A DNA stretch of 64,000 nt from Halogranum rubrum (GTDB taxonomy: Archaea > Halobacteriota > Halobacteria > Halobacteriales > Haloferacaceae). The notes under the pieces are model-generated. The model had not been told where the DNA came from and searched no databases. It worked only from the letters and a program-made list of their open reading frames with translations. Made by a program: the position numbers and the translations under genes. Positions 41,558 through 54,088 of the stretch are shown one piece after another (position 1 is the stretch's first letter; every line of letters starts with the position of its first letter). The stretch is from the NCBI RefSeq assembly GCF_900114455.1, contig NZ_FOTC01000009.1:1-64000 (forward strand), in the 5' to 3' direction.

Positions 41558-43228
41558 ATGAATACGTCGCTCTTCGGCGAGCGTGGTCTCTCGCTGACCG
41601 TCGTCGACGGTCGACTCGGCGAGATTCTACTCGTCGTGGCGATAGCCGCGGTCAGCGTCTCTATCGTGACGACACGGGTGTTCAGTCGGTGGCTCCCACC
41701 GAACGACGCGAAACACTGGCTGCTCCGGGCGCGGTACTTCGCCGGTTGGGCTGTTCCTGCATCCGAGGGAGCGGGACAGTTCGCCACACACCCCGTCGCG
41801 ATTATGTCGCTCGCACTCCTGTTGTTGCTACTGGGGTCTGCGGTCTTGGCTGCAAAAGTGTGGGCGATTACGGCGTTTCTCTGGACCACGTTGGCCGTGT
41901 TCGTCACCGCTCGTGAGTTGTTCTCGCCCCGAGTCGCCGTTCTCGCGTTCGCGTTCGTCAGTCTCGGGCAGTCGCTGTTCTTCGACCTGCTCTCGTTCGG
42001 CGGGATTCCACAACTCATCTCGGTCGGCTTCTTGACGCTCTGTGTCGGCGCACTTGTCCGTGCACGACGAACGGGCTACCGTGCCGACCGAATCGTGTTC
42101 GCGCTCCTGTTACTGCTCGGATTGCTGGCGCATCCACCTAGTTCACCAGTCTACCCTGCCACGCTCGGTGCAGTCGCAGTCGGACTCGCGGTAGTCAGCT
42201 CACAGCGTCGTCCTGTCGTCGAGACAGTCGTCGACGCAGCGATTCCCTCGCTGTTGTTTCTCGGTTATCTGGCGAGCCAGTGGAACATCTTCTCACTGTA
42301 CACCTCGACGGTCGGCGGCCACGATTTCGGTGTCTTACTGTACAAACTCTCTCGTGACCCGGTACTCGAAGTGATGGGACTCGCCCTCTTGGCCTTCTTC
42401 CCACTCGTCGTGTACGTACTGTTCCTCCAGGGAACGGTCGACGGCGTGTTCGACCCCCTCGACCAGTACCGAAACGACACGTCTCCGCGAGCGTTCGAAC
42501 TCACTGGTGGGGCCGTCGGAGTGGTGGTTCTCGGCTGGCTCCTCGGTCCGCTGACGATGGCCGCCGTCGTATCGAGCCTTCCGAACGTGAGTACGGAACT
42601 GGCGCGCGTCTCGTTCTTCCTCGCCCCACCGATTGCCATCGGGACTGCCGTCACCGTCGGTGTCGCCGCGTGGACCGTGAGTCGGTTCGTGGGCGGCAAC
42701 GAATCGAACGACCGTGCCCGACGAATCGTCGCCGTCGTCCTCGCACTCGTCGTCCTCGTTCCCGGCGCTTACTGGTCGAGTGGGTACTACGAGAGCGCAC
42801 AGGACTACTACTCGGTGAAGAACGACGACTCCTTGCGAAGCGTCGTCGGATGGCTCGACCAGCAACAGCCGTTCTCGGGGACGGTCGCTGGCCCGTTCTA
42901 CGTCGTCTCGTGGACGAAAGCGCTGACCGGTCAGAGTGGCCTCACGGCGACACCAGCGGGTGGCTCGTATCGCCCGGACGAGCGCCGAGAGTCGGCGGCG
43001 TTCCAGACGCTCGAAGACCTCCGCTGGGAGGGCGCGACACCCGCGAACCTCGACGCCGCGAGAGACGTCATCCGAGCGTACGACGTCCGATACATCGTCG
43101 TCCCGAACAACTGGCGGCAGACCCGATTCGACTCGCTCGGGACGGTCGTGTACACGACCGACGACCTCGTGGTCATCGAAGTCGATCCCACGATTCGGAA
43201 CACCGCGTCGTCGGGAGGTGACGCATAG
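41558..43228 (+). CDS. multi-pass membrane protein of GT-C glycosyltransferase appearance
   Basis: A 556-residue protein with about 11-12 transmembrane helices in the first 410 residues and an extracellular C-terminal domain of about 140 residues with no membrane segment. The topology resembles PMT/ArnT/STT3-type (GT-C) glycosyltransferases. The first outside loop contains RWLPPNDAKHW, where GT-C enzymes place a catalytic Asp, but no full family motif is recognised. It overlaps the following arylsulfotransferase-like gene by 1 nt, so the two act together. The upstream 222-bp gap has a palindrome (ATCAATTGAT, 41428-41437) and A+T-rich promoter sequence. Confidence 0.7.
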   Translation: MNTSLFGERGLSLTVVDGRLGEILLVVAIAAVSVSIVTTRVFSRWLPPNDAKHWLLRARYFAGWAVPASEGAGQFATHPVAIMSLALLLLLLGSAVLAAKVWAITAFLWTTLAVFVTARELFSPRVAVLAFAFVSLGQSLFFDLLSFGGIPQLISVGFLTLCVGALVRARRTGYRADRIVFALLLLLGLLAHPPSSPVYPATLGAVAVGLAVVSSQRRPVVETVVDAAIPSLLFLGYLASQWNIFSLYTSTVGGHDFGVLLYKLSRDPVLEVMGLALLAFFPLVVYVLFLQGTVDGVFDPLDQYRNDTSPRAFELTGGAVGVVVLGWLLGPLTMAAVVSSLPNVSTELARVSFFLAPPIAIGTAVTVGVAAWTVSRFVGGNESNDRARRIVAVVLALVVLVPGAYWSSGYYESAQDYYSVKNDDSLRSVVGWLDQQQPFSGTVAGPFYVVSWTKALTGQSGLTATPAGGSYRPDERRESAAFQTLEDLRWEGATPANLDAARDVIRAYDVRYIVVPNNWRQTRFDSLGTVVYTTDDLVVIEVDPTIRNTASSGGDA

Positions 43229-44820
43229 TGGCGCGTAGCCGTGTCGGGCAGACGCTCGAACGAGCGACGACGGTACGACACGTCTTCGGTCGGTGGCCAC
43301 CCCACTGGCAGTTCGTCACTGTCACACTTCTCGGATGTGCCACGTTCCTCTTGCTCGGAGCGGTAGTCACGACTGCGAGGATTGTCGTCGCCGGCGACCC
43401 AGTCTCGATTGCGGCCGTCGCTCTCGGATGGGTCGTCGCACTCTGGGTCGTGTCGTCTCCGACAGGTGAACCGAGTTCCTTCGACGAGTGGACGGTGTCG
43501 CGCGACGACGCCTCGGTCGTTCGACTCCTCGTCGTGTTCGTCGTCCTCCTCCTCGTTCTCCCGGTCGGCGTCAATGCTCTGACCGGCGACGTTCGTCCGT
43601 CCGCAGAGACTGCACCACCGACCGAGAACATCACGTTCTACACCGTTCAGGGCAACGAACAGGGCAGCAAGACGGCCGGTGTGTTCGCTATCGACACCGA
43701 ATCGAAGGCACTCGTCTGGGAGCACACGTCGTTTCACACCAAGTACTTCGACGTCGACCCGCTCGACAACGAGACGATTCTCTTCACGGTCAAGCGAAAC
43801 GCCGACCGCTTCGAGAGCGGCTACTCGTGGCAAGCGGTGGTGTTGAACTGGCGGACCGGCGAAATCGTCGACACGTTCTTGGTGCCACCCGACACCCACG
43901 ACGTGGACTACCTCGGTGACGGCCAGTACGTCGTCGCCAACAAACTCCAGAAACGACTCCAAGACCCGTGGCGCGCCGTCCTTCGAGCGAACGACTGGAG
44001 CGGTCAGAACCGTTCGGTTATCGGCCACCAAATCTACATCTACGACGCCAACACCGACGAAATCGTCTGGTCGTACTACTTCGACGACCATTTCCCCCCG
44101 ACGGACGGCGACGGTATCGACAACGACTACACGCATCTGAACGACGTCGACTCGGTTCGGAACGGCAGCGCGTTTCTCGTCAGCCCCCGCGAGTTCGACC
44201 GCGTCTTGCTCATCAACCGCTCGACGAAGGAGGTCGAGTGGGCTGTCGGTGAAGAGGACAACTACGACATCCTCCACGAGCAACACAACCCCGTCCTGCT
44301 CTCGGAAGACCCGCCGACGGTCCTCATCGCCGACAGTGAGAACGACCGCATCGTCGAGTACACGAAACGGGGCGACGACTGGCTTCTCTCGTGGGAGTAC
44401 CACGGTGACCTCGCGTGGCCACGAGACGCCGACCGACTTCCGAACGGAAACACGCTCATCGCGGACAGCGGTGGCGGTCGGTTGGTCGAAGTCTCTCCCG
44501 AAGGCGAGGTAGTCTGGGAACACGACGTCGGCTTCAGCGTCTACGACGTCGAACGGTTGGAGTACGGCGACGAATCAGCAGGGCCACCGATGCACACGCT
44601 CACCGACGGGGTCAGCGTCGGCGACGACGGGGCTTCGAACGCCGGCATCGGCGACCAACTCTACGACCAGTGGACCGATTACTACCAACTCGCTCGGTGG
44701 GTGATGCCACAGTGGGTGACGTCGCGTGATTTCTTCCTCCTGCACGTCGCCGTCGTCGTCGTACTCGGGTGGCTCCGATTCGAGTGGCGAGTGAGACGGA
44801 CGCGACCGCTGTCGACGTAG
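43228..44820 (+). CDS. membrane-anchored arylsulfotransferase-family beta-propeller protein
   Basis: A 530-residue protein starting at GTG 43228, 1 nt inside the upstream gene. Three membrane segments occur near residues 28-55, 58-75 and 90-112, one more near 505-520. The middle (about 130-490) is a beta-propeller with repeated steps such as YTHLNDVDSV, HEQHNPVLL and LPNGNTLIADSGGGRLVEV, matching ASST-type arylsulfotransferases. In that family a His accepts sulfate from aryl sulfates. Coupled to a GT-C-like membrane protein, it may modify a surface polymer or lipid-linked sugar; this is inference. Confidence 0.8.
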   Translation: MARSRVGQTLERATTVRHVFGRWPPHWQFVTVTLLGCATFLLLGAVVTTARIVVAGDPVSIAAVALGWVVALWVVSSPTGEPSSFDEWTVSRDDASVVRLLVVFVVLLLVLPVGVNALTGDVRPSAETAPPTENITFYTVQGNEQGSKTAGVFAIDTESKALVWEHTSFHTKYFDVDPLDNETILFTVKRNADRFESGYSWQAVVLNWRTGEIVDTFLVPPDTHDVDYLGDGQYVVANKLQKRLQDPWRAVLRANDWSGQNRSVIGHQIYIYDANTDEIVWSYYFDDHFPPTDGDGIDNDYTHLNDVDSVRNGSAFLVSPREFDRVLLINRSTKEVEWAVGEEDNYDILHEQHNPVLLSEDPPTVLIADSENDRIVEYTKRGDDWLLSWEYHGDLAWPRDADRLPNGNTLIADSGGGRLVEVSPEGEVVWEHDVGFSVYDVERLEYGDESAGPPMHTLTDGVSVGDDGASNAGIGDQLYDQWTDYYQLARWVMPQWVTSRDFFLLHVAVVVVLGWLRFEWRVRRTRPLST

Positions 44821-44886
44821 CTCCGGTCTCACCGGACCACTGTAAAAGAGTTCGCCGGGTCGCCGAGTCACCGAGACGGGAGCGGA

Positions 44887-47403
44887 CTATTCGGCTGGCT
44901 GTTCCAGTTCGCCCGCGTCTTCTTTCTCGTCTTCTTCCGGACTCACGCGTGCGGCCGGAACCACGTCGACGGCGGCGACGTGGTCGCCGTCGTCTAAGTC
45001 CATCACGATGACGCCCATCGTGTTACGGCCGACGGTCGAAATCTCGTCGACGCGAGTGCGCATGATCTGACCGCTCTCGCTCATGGCGACGAGGTGGTCG
45101 CCGGGAGCGACTGTCTCGATAGCACAGGTCGGCCCGTTGCGCTTGACGGTCTTGATGTCGATGAGACCCTTCCCGTTACGCGACTGGGTTCGGTAGTCGT
45201 CGATGTCGGTCCGCTTGCCGTAGCCGTTCTTCGTGACGGTGAGCAGCCACTGGTGGTGGTCGCCGACCGCACCGACACCGGCCACCTTGTCGTCGCCGGT
45301 GAGTTGGATACCGCGGACACCGCGTGCGGTTCGGCCCATCGCACGGGCTTCGTTCTCGTCGAATCGGATGCTCATCCCGTCTTCGGTGGCGATGACGATG
45401 TCGCGGTCACCGTCGGTGACTTCGACGTCGACGAGCGCGTCGCCGTCTTCGAGACGGATGGCGCGAATCCCCGTCGAGAGGATGTTCGAGAAGTCGTCGA
45501 CGGCCGTCCGCTTGATGTAGCCGTCGCGGGTGACCATCGTGAAGAACTCGTCTTCGTCCATCTCGTCGGTGTTGACGACGGCCTCTATCTCCTCGCCGTC
45601 GTCGAGGTCGATGACGTTCACCGCCGACTTCCCCCGAGCAGTTCGGGACATCTCCGGAATCTCGTAGGTCTTCAACTGGTAGACCTGCCCGTGGTTGGTG
45701 AAACAGAGGAGGTAGTCGTGGGTGTTCGCGTAGAACACCGACGACACGCTGTCTCCCTCTTTCAGGTCCGTGCCGATGACTCCCTTCCCGCCGCGGTTCT
45801 GTGCGCGGAAGGTCGTCGCGGGCATCCGCTTGATGTAGTCGTCCTCGGTGACGACGACGACGACGTCCTCCTGCGGGATGAGTTCCTCGCGGGTAATCGA
45901 GCCAGTGTCCTCGATGATGCTCGTGCGTCGGTCGTCGGCGTACTCGTCTCTGATGTCGCCGAGTTCGTCTTTGATGACGCCGAGCAGTTCGCTCTCGTTG
46001 TCGAGAATCTCGTTCAGACGTTCGATGGTCGCCTGCACCTCTTCGTACTCGTCTTCGATGGCTTCGGCCTCCAGCGAGGTGAGCGAACCGAGCTGCATCG
46101 AGACGATGTGGTCTACCTGCGCCTCCGAGAAGTCGTAGGCCTCCATCAGCGCGACCTTCGCGTCGTCTCGGCTCTCGGAGTCGCGGATGCGGTCGACGAC
46201 GTCGTCGACGTTCTCCAGCGCCGTCAACCGACCTTCGAGGATGTGTGCGCGGTCCTCGGCTTCCGCGAGGTCGTACTCGCTACGACGACGCACGACTTCG
46301 CGTCGGTGTTCGAGATACTCGTAGAGCGTCTCTTTGAGGTCGAGTACCTTCGGTTGGCCGTCGACCAGCGCGAGGTTGATGACGCCGAAGGTGGATTCGA
46401 GATGGCTGTCGAGCAGTTGGTTCTTGACGATGTCTGCGCTCGCCCCGCGCTTGAGGTCGATGACGACCCGAATCCCGTCGCGGTCGGACTCGTCACGCAG
46501 GTCACGAATCCCTTCGAGTTTACCGTCGTTGACGTCGTCCGCGATGTTCTTGATGAGTCGCGCCTTGTTCTCCTGGAACGGGAGTTCGGTGACGACGATG
46601 CGCTCGTCGTTTCCGTTCGAGTCCCGTTCGACGTCGATTTCGGCGCGGACGCGAACCCGTCCACGACCGGTCTTGTACGCCTGGTGGATGGCGTTTCGGC
46701 CGACGATGTTCGCCCCCGTCGGGAAGTCTGGCCCCTTGACGTACTCCATCAGGTCTTCGATGGTACAGTCGGGGTTGTCGATGAGGTGAACCGTCGCGTC
46801 GATGACCTCGCCGAGGTTGTGCGGCGGGATGTTCGTCGACATCCCGACGGCGATGCCCGAAGAGCCGTTGACGAGCAGGTTCGGGAACGCCGAGGGGAGC
46901 ACGTCTGGCTCTTGCAGACGGTCGTCGTAGTTCGACTTGAAGTCGACCGTGTCCTTGTCGATGTCGGCGAGGAGTTCCTCGGCGATGGGCGACATCCGAG
47001 CCTCCGTATACCGCATGGCGGCCGGTGGGTCGCCGTCGACAGAGCCGAAGTTCCCCTGTCCGTCGACGAGGGGGTTCCGCATCGAGAAGTCCTGTGCCAT
47101 CCGCGCGAGTGCGTCGTAGATGGCCGAGTCACCGTGCGGATGGAAGTCACCCATCGTCTCGCCGACGATGGAGGAGGACTTCCGGTGGGCGGAGCGAGCG
47201 GTGACGCCCGCTTCGTTCATCGCGTAGAGGATACGCCGGTGGACCGGCTTGAGGCCGTCGCGGACGTCCGGGAGGGCACGTCCGGCGATGACGCTCATCG
47301 CGTAGTCGATGTACGACTGCTCCATCTCGTCTTCGATGCGTGCAGTCGTGACCTGTGCCGCCGGTACGTCTTCGTCGTCTGGATTCGGAATCTCTGAACT
47401 CAT
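44887..47403 (-). CDS. gyrA: DNA gyrase subunit A
   Basis: An 838-residue GyrA. The winged-helix/tower part has the quinolone region [19 protein letters not shown] near residues 83-101 and the catalytic Tyr in AMRYTEAR near 126. The coiled-coil dimer gate runs around 370-470. The C-terminal domain has six pinwheel repeats ([24 protein letters not shown] and similar). An acidic tail of about 20 residues ends the protein. With GyrB it introduces negative supercoils. It starts 12 nt after gyrB and is cotranscribed. Confidence 0.97.
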   Translation of the reverse strand: MSSEIPNPDDEDVPAAQVTTARIEDEMEQSYIDYAMSVIAGRALPDVRDGLKPVHRRILYAMNEAGVTARSAHRKSSSIVGETMGDFHPHGDSAIYDALARMAQDFSMRNPLVDGQGNFGSVDGDPPAAMRYTEARMSPIAEELLADIDKDTVDFKSNYDDRLQEPDVLPSAFPNLLVNGSSGIAVGMSTNIPPHNLGEVIDATVHLIDNPDCTIEDLMEYVKGPDFPTGANIVGRNAIHQAYKTGRGRVRVRAEIDVERDSNGNDERIVVTELPFQENKARLIKNIADDVNDGKLEGIRDLRDESDRDGIRVVIDLKRGASADIVKNQLLDSHLESTFGVINLALVDGQPKVLDLKETLYEYLEHRREVVRRRSEYDLAEAEDRAHILEGRLTALENVDDVVDRIRDSESRDDAKVALMEAYDFSEAQVDHIVSMQLGSLTSLEAEAIEDEYEEVQATIERLNEILDNESELLGVIKDELGDIRDEYADDRRTSIIEDTGSITREELIPQEDVVVVVTEDDYIKRMPATTFRAQNRGGKGVIGTDLKEGDSVSSVFYANTHDYLLCFTNHGQVYQLKTYEIPEMSRTARGKSAVNVIDLDDGEEIEAVVNTDEMDEDEFFTMVTRDGYIKRTAVDDFSNILSTGIRAIRLEDGDALVDVEVTDGDRDIVIATEDGMSIRFDENEARAMGRTARGVRGIQLTGDDKVAGVGAVGDHHQWLLTVTKNGYGKRTDIDDYRTQSRNGKGLIDIKTVKRNGPTCAIETVAPGDHLVAMSESGQIMRTRVDEISTVGRNTMGVIVMDLDDGDHVAAVDVVPAARVSPEEDEKEDAGELEQPAE

Positions 47404-47415
47404 GTAGATGTAGAC

Positions 47416-49458
<2,043 letters not shown>

Positions 49459-49532
49459 TCACGAGACCCACGAGAACGTGTCACAAGAACGTCGCCGTCC
49501 GGGCGTTTCACTTTCACCGCGCTGACCGAGAG

Positions 49533-49539
49533 GTTTTAT
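49533..49539 (+). promoter_or_regulatory. TATA box of top6B
   Basis: GTTTTAT lies 27-33 nt before the ATG at 49566. The 215-bp gap is shared with the divergent gyrB promoter (TTTAAGG on the minus strand near 49383-49389). Confidence 0.55.
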
Positions 49540-49565
49540 GGGTCCGTCGGGTAAGTTCCCAACGA

Positions 49566-51986
49566 ATGACCTCGTTCCAGTCGACACTCGGCGAGGATTC
49601 TGGGATCGCCGACGAGCTGGCGCAGAACCAGCGGGAGATCTCAATCGCCGAGTTCTTCGAAAAGAACAAGCACATGCTCGGGTTCGACTCCGGGGCCCGA
49701 GGGCTTGTAACCGCCGTAAAAGAGGCGGTCGACAACGCGCTCGACGCGACGGAGGAAGCCGGTCTCGCACCCGACATCTACGTCGAAATCGCCGAAGCCG
49801 GTGACTACTACAAACTCATCGTCGAAGACAACGGGCCGGGAATCACCAAGGCGCAACTGCCCAAGGTGTTCGGGAAGCTACTCTACGGCTCTCGGTTCCA
49901 CGCTCGCGAGCAGTCACGCGGGCAGCAAGGTATCGGTATCTCCGCCGCCGTCCTCTACTCGCAACTCACCAGCGGGAAAGCCGCGAAGATTACGAGTCGA
50001 ACACAGGGTAGCGCAGACGCCCAGTACTTCGAGCTCATCATCGACACGGACACCAACGAGCCCGAAATCAAGGAAGCCCGCGAAACCTCGTGGGACCGCT
50101 CGCACGGCACCCGTATCGAACTGGAGATGGAGGCGAACATGCGCGCTCGCCAACAGCTCCACGACTACATCAAACACACTGCCGTCGTCAACCCGCACGC
50201 ACGCCTCGAACTTCGCGAACCAGGACTAGAGGAACCGCTGAAGTTCGAACGGGCGACGGACCAGTTGCCTGCAGAGACCGAGGAGATTCGTCCGCACCCG
50301 CACGGTGTCGAACTGGGGACGCTCATCAAGATGCTGCAGGCGACCGAGTCGTACTCGGTCTCCGGCTTCCTCCAAGAGGAGTTCACCAGAGTCGGCAAGA
50401 AGACGGCCGACAAGGTCGTCGACAGCTTCCGTGACCGCCACTTCGGCCGCGAGATGGGCTGGTCTGCTCCGGACGCCCACGAGGACGCGGACCTCCGGGC
50501 CGCTATCGTCGACGCCGTCTCCGGGAAGGGCGCAGATGCGACGGATGCCTTCGCCGACACGGTCGTCGACGTGCTCCAGAATCGTGAGCGAACGACCCAC
50601 CACGAACTCCGCGACATCGTCGACAACGCGGCGGCGGCCGCCGCAGAAGACTTCGACAAGACGTTCGGTGAGACGGTCAAAGAGAACGCCGTCGAAGCCG
50701 CCTGGGCCGTCCTCGCCGGCTACGACGAAGAGAGCGAGACGGACCGACTCACCGCCGACGTCTACGCGCTCGTCGACGGCGCGACGAGTACCCGGAAAGA
50801 CGACGCGACAGTCACCGCACTCGCCGAGCGCCTCGCCCGCAAGTTCGGGACGGCGGACGACTACCGCCACCGCACGACCTTCAAGCAACTCCGGACCTAC
50901 GTCGACGACGCGGCCAATGCGACGGTCGAGTACGACGACGCCACCGTCGGCGACACCGCCCGCGAGAACGTCACCGAGGCGTTCTGGTCGGTCATGCAGA
51001 CGGTCCCCGACGAGGTGCCGAAGGTGAACGACGTCGCCGACGACCGCGACATCTCGTCACAGCTTTTGGAGGCGATGCGCGAGACGGACATCCTCGCGCC
51101 GCCGACGAACTGTCTCTCGCCCATCTCCGCCGAACTCGTCGAAGCGGGTCTCCGCAAGGAGTTCGACGCCGACTTCTACGCGGCGGCGACGCGCGACGCC
51201 GAGGTCCACGGCGGCGACCCGTTCATCGTCGAAGCCGGTATCGCCTACGGCGGCGACCTGAAAGCCGAAGGAAGCGTCGACCTGCTTCGCTTCGCGAACC
51301 GCGTTCCACTCGTCTACCAGCGCGGCGCGTGTGCGACGACTGACGTAGTCAAGCGCATCGGCTGGCGGAACTACGGACTCGACCAACCCGGCGGCAGCGG
51401 GATGCCGAACGGCCCCGCCGTCATCATGATTCACGTCGCCTCGACGAACGTGCCTTTCACCAGCGAGTCGAAGGACGCACTCGCGAACATTCCGGCCATC
51501 GAAGACGAGATAGAACTCGCGATTCGAGAGGCGGCCCGCGAGTTGAAGTCCTACCTCAACAAGCGCCGTTCGATGGAGAAGCGCCGGCAGAAACAGGACG
51601 TCCTCGGGAAGATTCTCCCGCAGATGGCCGACAAGGTGTCGGAGGTCACGGGCCGACCACGACCCGACATCGACGGCGCGCTGGCCCGCATCATGAACAA
51701 CGTGAGCGTCGAGCGCGAACTCGAGGACGGAACGGTGACGCTCATCGTCGAGAACTACTCCGATAGAACCGAACAGCCCGACATCACCGACATCGTCTCC
51801 GTCGAACCGCAGAACGTCTCCGACGGTGCGACGGTCGTCGACCTCGACGGCGAGTGGTTCGTCAAGTGGTCGCCGTCCGTCCCCTCCGGAGAGACGGTGA
51901 AGTTGACGTACGACGTGAGCGACGACGCGGACTTCGACATCAACGTCGACGGCGTCGAAAACGAGAAACTGACGGTCCAAGCCTAA
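49566..51986 (+). CDS. top6B: DNA topoisomerase VI subunit B
   Basis: An 806-residue Top6B, the ATPase subunit of the archaeal type IIB enzyme. Its GHKL motifs are [10 protein letters not shown] near residues 53-62, VEDNGPGI near 88-95 and [13 protein letters not shown] near 119-131. The H2TH and transducer domains follow. It is longer than the usual 530-residue archaeal form because of an acidic insert of roughly 250 residues (about 300-510) with repeated [15 protein letters not shown]-like helices, typical of haloarchaea. ATG 49566 fits the TATA box. top6A follows 1 nt after its stop. Confidence 0.96.
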   Translation: MTSFQSTLGEDSGIADELAQNQREISIAEFFEKNKHMLGFDSGARGLVTAVKEAVDNALDATEEAGLAPDIYVEIAEAGDYYKLIVEDNGPGITKAQLPKVFGKLLYGSRFHAREQSRGQQGIGISAAVLYSQLTSGKAAKITSRTQGSADAQYFELIIDTDTNEPEIKEARETSWDRSHGTRIELEMEANMRARQQLHDYIKHTAVVNPHARLELREPGLEEPLKFERATDQLPAETEEIRPHPHGVELGTLIKMLQATESYSVSGFLQEEFTRVGKKTADKVVDSFRDRHFGREMGWSAPDAHEDADLRAAIVDAVSGKGADATDAFADTVVDVLQNRERTTHHELRDIVDNAAAAAAEDFDKTFGETVKENAVEAAWAVLAGYDEESETDRLTADVYALVDGATSTRKDDATVTALAERLARKFGTADDYRHRTTFKQLRTYVDDAANATVEYDDATVGDTARENVTEAFWSVMQTVPDEVPKVNDVADDRDISSQLLEAMRETDILAPPTNCLSPISAELVEAGLRKEFDADFYAAATRDAEVHGGDPFIVEAGIAYGGDLKAEGSVDLLRFANRVPLVYQRGACATTDVVKRIGWRNYGLDQPGGSGMPNGPAVIMIHVASTNVPFTSESKDALANIPAIEDEIELAIREAARELKSYLNKRRSMEKRRQKQDVLGKILPQMADKVSEVTGRPRPDIDGALARIMNNVSVERELEDGTVTLIVENYSDRTEQPDITDIVSVEPQNVSDGATVVDLDGEWFVKWSPSVPSGETVKLTYDVSDDADFDINVDGVENEKLTVQA

Positions 51987-51987
51987 C

Positions 51988-53082
51988 ATGAGCCCCAACA
52001 CCCAAGACGAGAAAGCCCGCGAGCAACTCATCGACCTCGCCGCGGAGTTCTACGACCAGTTCGCCGGCGGCGAGATTCCCGAGATGAAACTCCCGACCCG
52101 GACGAAGAGCAACATCGTCTTCGACGAAGACTCCAACGTGTGGGTCTACGGCGACCGTACCTCGACGCGGTCGGCCAACTCCGTGCGCGGTGCGCGCAAG
52201 TTGCTGAAGGCCGTCTATACTATCGACTTCCTCGCGAAACAGTTAGACGAGGACCGCTCTTCGACCCTCCGTGAGTTGTACTACCTCTCGGAGTCGTGGG
52301 ACAACGAGGAGGCGCAGTTCTCCGACCAAGACGAGTCGAACCAGTTGGTCGAGGACCTCGAAATCGTCTCGAAGGTCACTCGCGAGGACTTCCACATGCG
52401 CCCGGAGGAGTCGGGTGCGACCCTGATGGGACCGCTCGAACTCCGCGAGCAGACCCGTCGCGGCGAACGCGAGATACACTGTCAGAAGGACGTCGGCGAG
52501 GGTGGCTACCAGATTCCGAACAACCCCGACACCATCGAATTTCTCGACCACGACATCGACTTCGTGCTCTGTGTCGAGACCGGTGGGATGCGCGACCGAC
52601 TCGTCGAGAACGGCTTCGACGAGGAGTACAACGTCCTCGTCGTCCACCTGAAGGGACAGCCAGCACGAGCGACGCGCCGCATCACGAAGCGTCTCCACGA
52701 CGAACTCGACCTCCCTGTCGTGGTGTTCACCGACGGCGACCCGTGGTCCTACCGTATCTACGGCTCTGTCGCCTACGGCTCTATCAAGTCTGCACACCTC
52801 TCGGAGTACCTCGCGACGCCCGAGGCAGAGTACGTCGGCATCCGTCCACAGGACATCGTCGACTACGACCTGCCGACCGACCCGCTCGCCGACTCCGACA
52901 TCAACGCCTTGGAGTCGGAACTGACCGACCCGCGGTTCCAATCGGAGTTCTGGAAGGAGCAGATCGAACTCCAACTCGACATCGGCAAGAAGGCAGAACA
53001 GCAGGCGCTCGCATCTCGAGGACTGGACTTCGTGACCGACACCTATCTGCCCGAGCGTCTCTCGGATATGGGCGTCATCTAA
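51988..53082 (+). CDS. top6A: DNA topoisomerase VI subunit A (Spo11-like)
   Basis: A 364-residue Top6A, the DNA-cleaving subunit related to Spo11. The winged-helix catalytic tyrosine lies in [11 protein letters not shown] (Tyr98/Tyr99). The Toprim domain follows with [10 protein letters not shown] near 197-206 (Glu) and [13 protein letters not shown] near 247-259 (the DxD metal site). It makes double-strand breaks with 2-nt overhangs together with Top6B and relaxes and decatenates DNA. Its start lies right after the top6B stop, so the two are coupled. Confidence 0.97.
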   Translation: MSPNTQDEKAREQLIDLAAEFYDQFAGGEIPEMKLPTRTKSNIVFDEDSNVWVYGDRTSTRSANSVRGARKLLKAVYTIDFLAKQLDEDRSSTLRELYYLSESWDNEEAQFSDQDESNQLVEDLEIVSKVTREDFHMRPEESGATLMGPLELREQTRRGEREIHCQKDVGEGGYQIPNNPDTIEFLDHDIDFVLCVETGGMRDRLVENGFDEEYNVLVVHLKGQPARATRRITKRLHDELDLPVVVFTDGDPWSYRIYGSVAYGSIKSAHLSEYLATPEAEYVGIRPQDIVDYDLPTDPLADSDINALESELTDPRFQSEFWKEQIELQLDIGKKAEQQALASRGLDFVTDTYLPERLSDMGVI

Positions 53083-53106
53083 CTCGAACCGCGTCGCTCT
53101 CTCGAC

Positions 53107-53703
53107 TCACGCAATCTCGCGTTCTTTCTCGCGTTCGTAGTCGCTCGTTCGCGCCGGCCGTCTCGAATCGGTCGCACAGTGCCGACAGTATCGGTTCGTC
53201 CCCGATTCGTGCGTCTTGACGGGCATGCCGGCGACGTACGTTCGGGTCGCAAAACTCCGTTCGACGCCGTCCAAGATGACCTCGCCACAGTCCGAACAGG
53301 CTTCGGGGACGTCGCCGATGGGGCGTTCGGTGAGCGACCGTTTCCGACCGAACGTCGTCGGTGACTTCGTGTTGCTCGTCCGGTTCCACAGGGTGACGCC
53401 GAGGAGCACGAGCGTCGTCACGAGGAGGGCGAAGACGAGTACGTTGGTGTAGCCGACGAGGAAGAGCCAGAGAACCAGTGGAAGGGCGACCATCCCGACA
53501 CCGAGCCCTGCAACCGTCGGCAGGTCGACGCCGGAGAACCGGCCGCCGGTGTCGCCGAGTGACTGGTCTGTTCCGTCGGCGCGGAGTTCCCGCCGTGGTG
53601 CGCCCGGACCGTAGCAGTACCACGCGTAGACGAGGTTGCCGATGCCCTGCGTGAAGAACACGAGCGCGATGTGTGGGACGAGCGACCCGAACCCCCGGTT
53701 CAC
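53107..53703 (-). CDS. membrane protein with C-terminal zinc-ribbon-like cluster
   Basis: A 198-residue protein starting at GTG 53703. Hydrophobic segments lie near 10-30, 62-82 and 87-106. The last 80 residues are soluble with CSDC near 136-139 and CRHC near 172-175, so two CxxC pairs form a probable zinc site, with an intervening basic linker. It follows a zinc-ribbon microprotein gene on the same strand (42-nt gap) and they are probably one unit. No known family was recognised. Confidence 0.65.
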   Translation of the reverse strand: MNRGFGSLVPHIALVFFTQGIGNLVYAWYCYGPGAPRRELRADGTDQSLGDTGGRFSGVDLPTVAGLGVGMVALPLVLWLFLVGYTNVLVFALLVTTLVLLGVTLWNRTSNTKSPTTFGRKRSLTERPIGDVPEACSDCGEVILDGVERSFATRTYVAGMPVKTHESGTNRYCRHCATDSRRPARTSDYEREKEREIA

Positions 53704-53745
53704 GAGGACGACTCGGTCGTCGAACTCGTGTTCGATCTTCCATCC

Positions 53746-53904
53746 TCAGGCGAGGTAGTGTTCGATGCGCCTCTGAAACAGTACGTCGGGTGTCCGGACC
53801 GTTCCACGCTGGGAGACGGCGGTGCCGCAGGCGGGACAGTAGGCGGCGTCGAGGGGGAGGAAGTCACCACAGCCACGACAGTAGGTCGCTCTGGAGGGAC
53901 GCAT
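53746..53904 (-). CDS. zinc-ribbon microprotein, 52 aa
   Basis: A 52-residue protein with CRGC and CPAC pairs (TYCRGCGDFLPLDAAYCPACG), a double-CxxC zinc ribbon of the type found at the N-terminus of many haloarchaeal membrane proteins. The remaining C-terminus is a short helix. ATG 53904 is the simplest start; an ATG at 53958 would add 18 residues of poor composition. The gene immediately downstream encodes a membrane protein with its own CxxC pairs. Confidence 0.7.
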   Translation of the reverse strand: MRPSRATYCRGCGDFLPLDAAYCPACGTAVSQRGTVRTPDVLFQRRIEHYLA

Positions 53905-54088
53905 ACTCCCTGGTACGAGCCACCGAGACATCTGTGTTGTGTGTGTGGCTGTCGCCACGTCGTCGAACTCGTCGCTCTGACGAACACGCTGTCGAGACGC
54001 AGACTCCCGGACTCATCGGGAGACGTGTGCCATAGAGACAGAGTACCTAGGAACGTTCATCATTGTGTAGAGTGTATATATTTCAAGA

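Noticed and set aside
45094-47397. Long plus-strand open frame opposite gyrA (about 767 codons)
   Set aside because: It is a shadow frame caused by the G+C-rich codon pattern of gyrA, with no conserved motif. The opposite strand encodes a clear GyrA.
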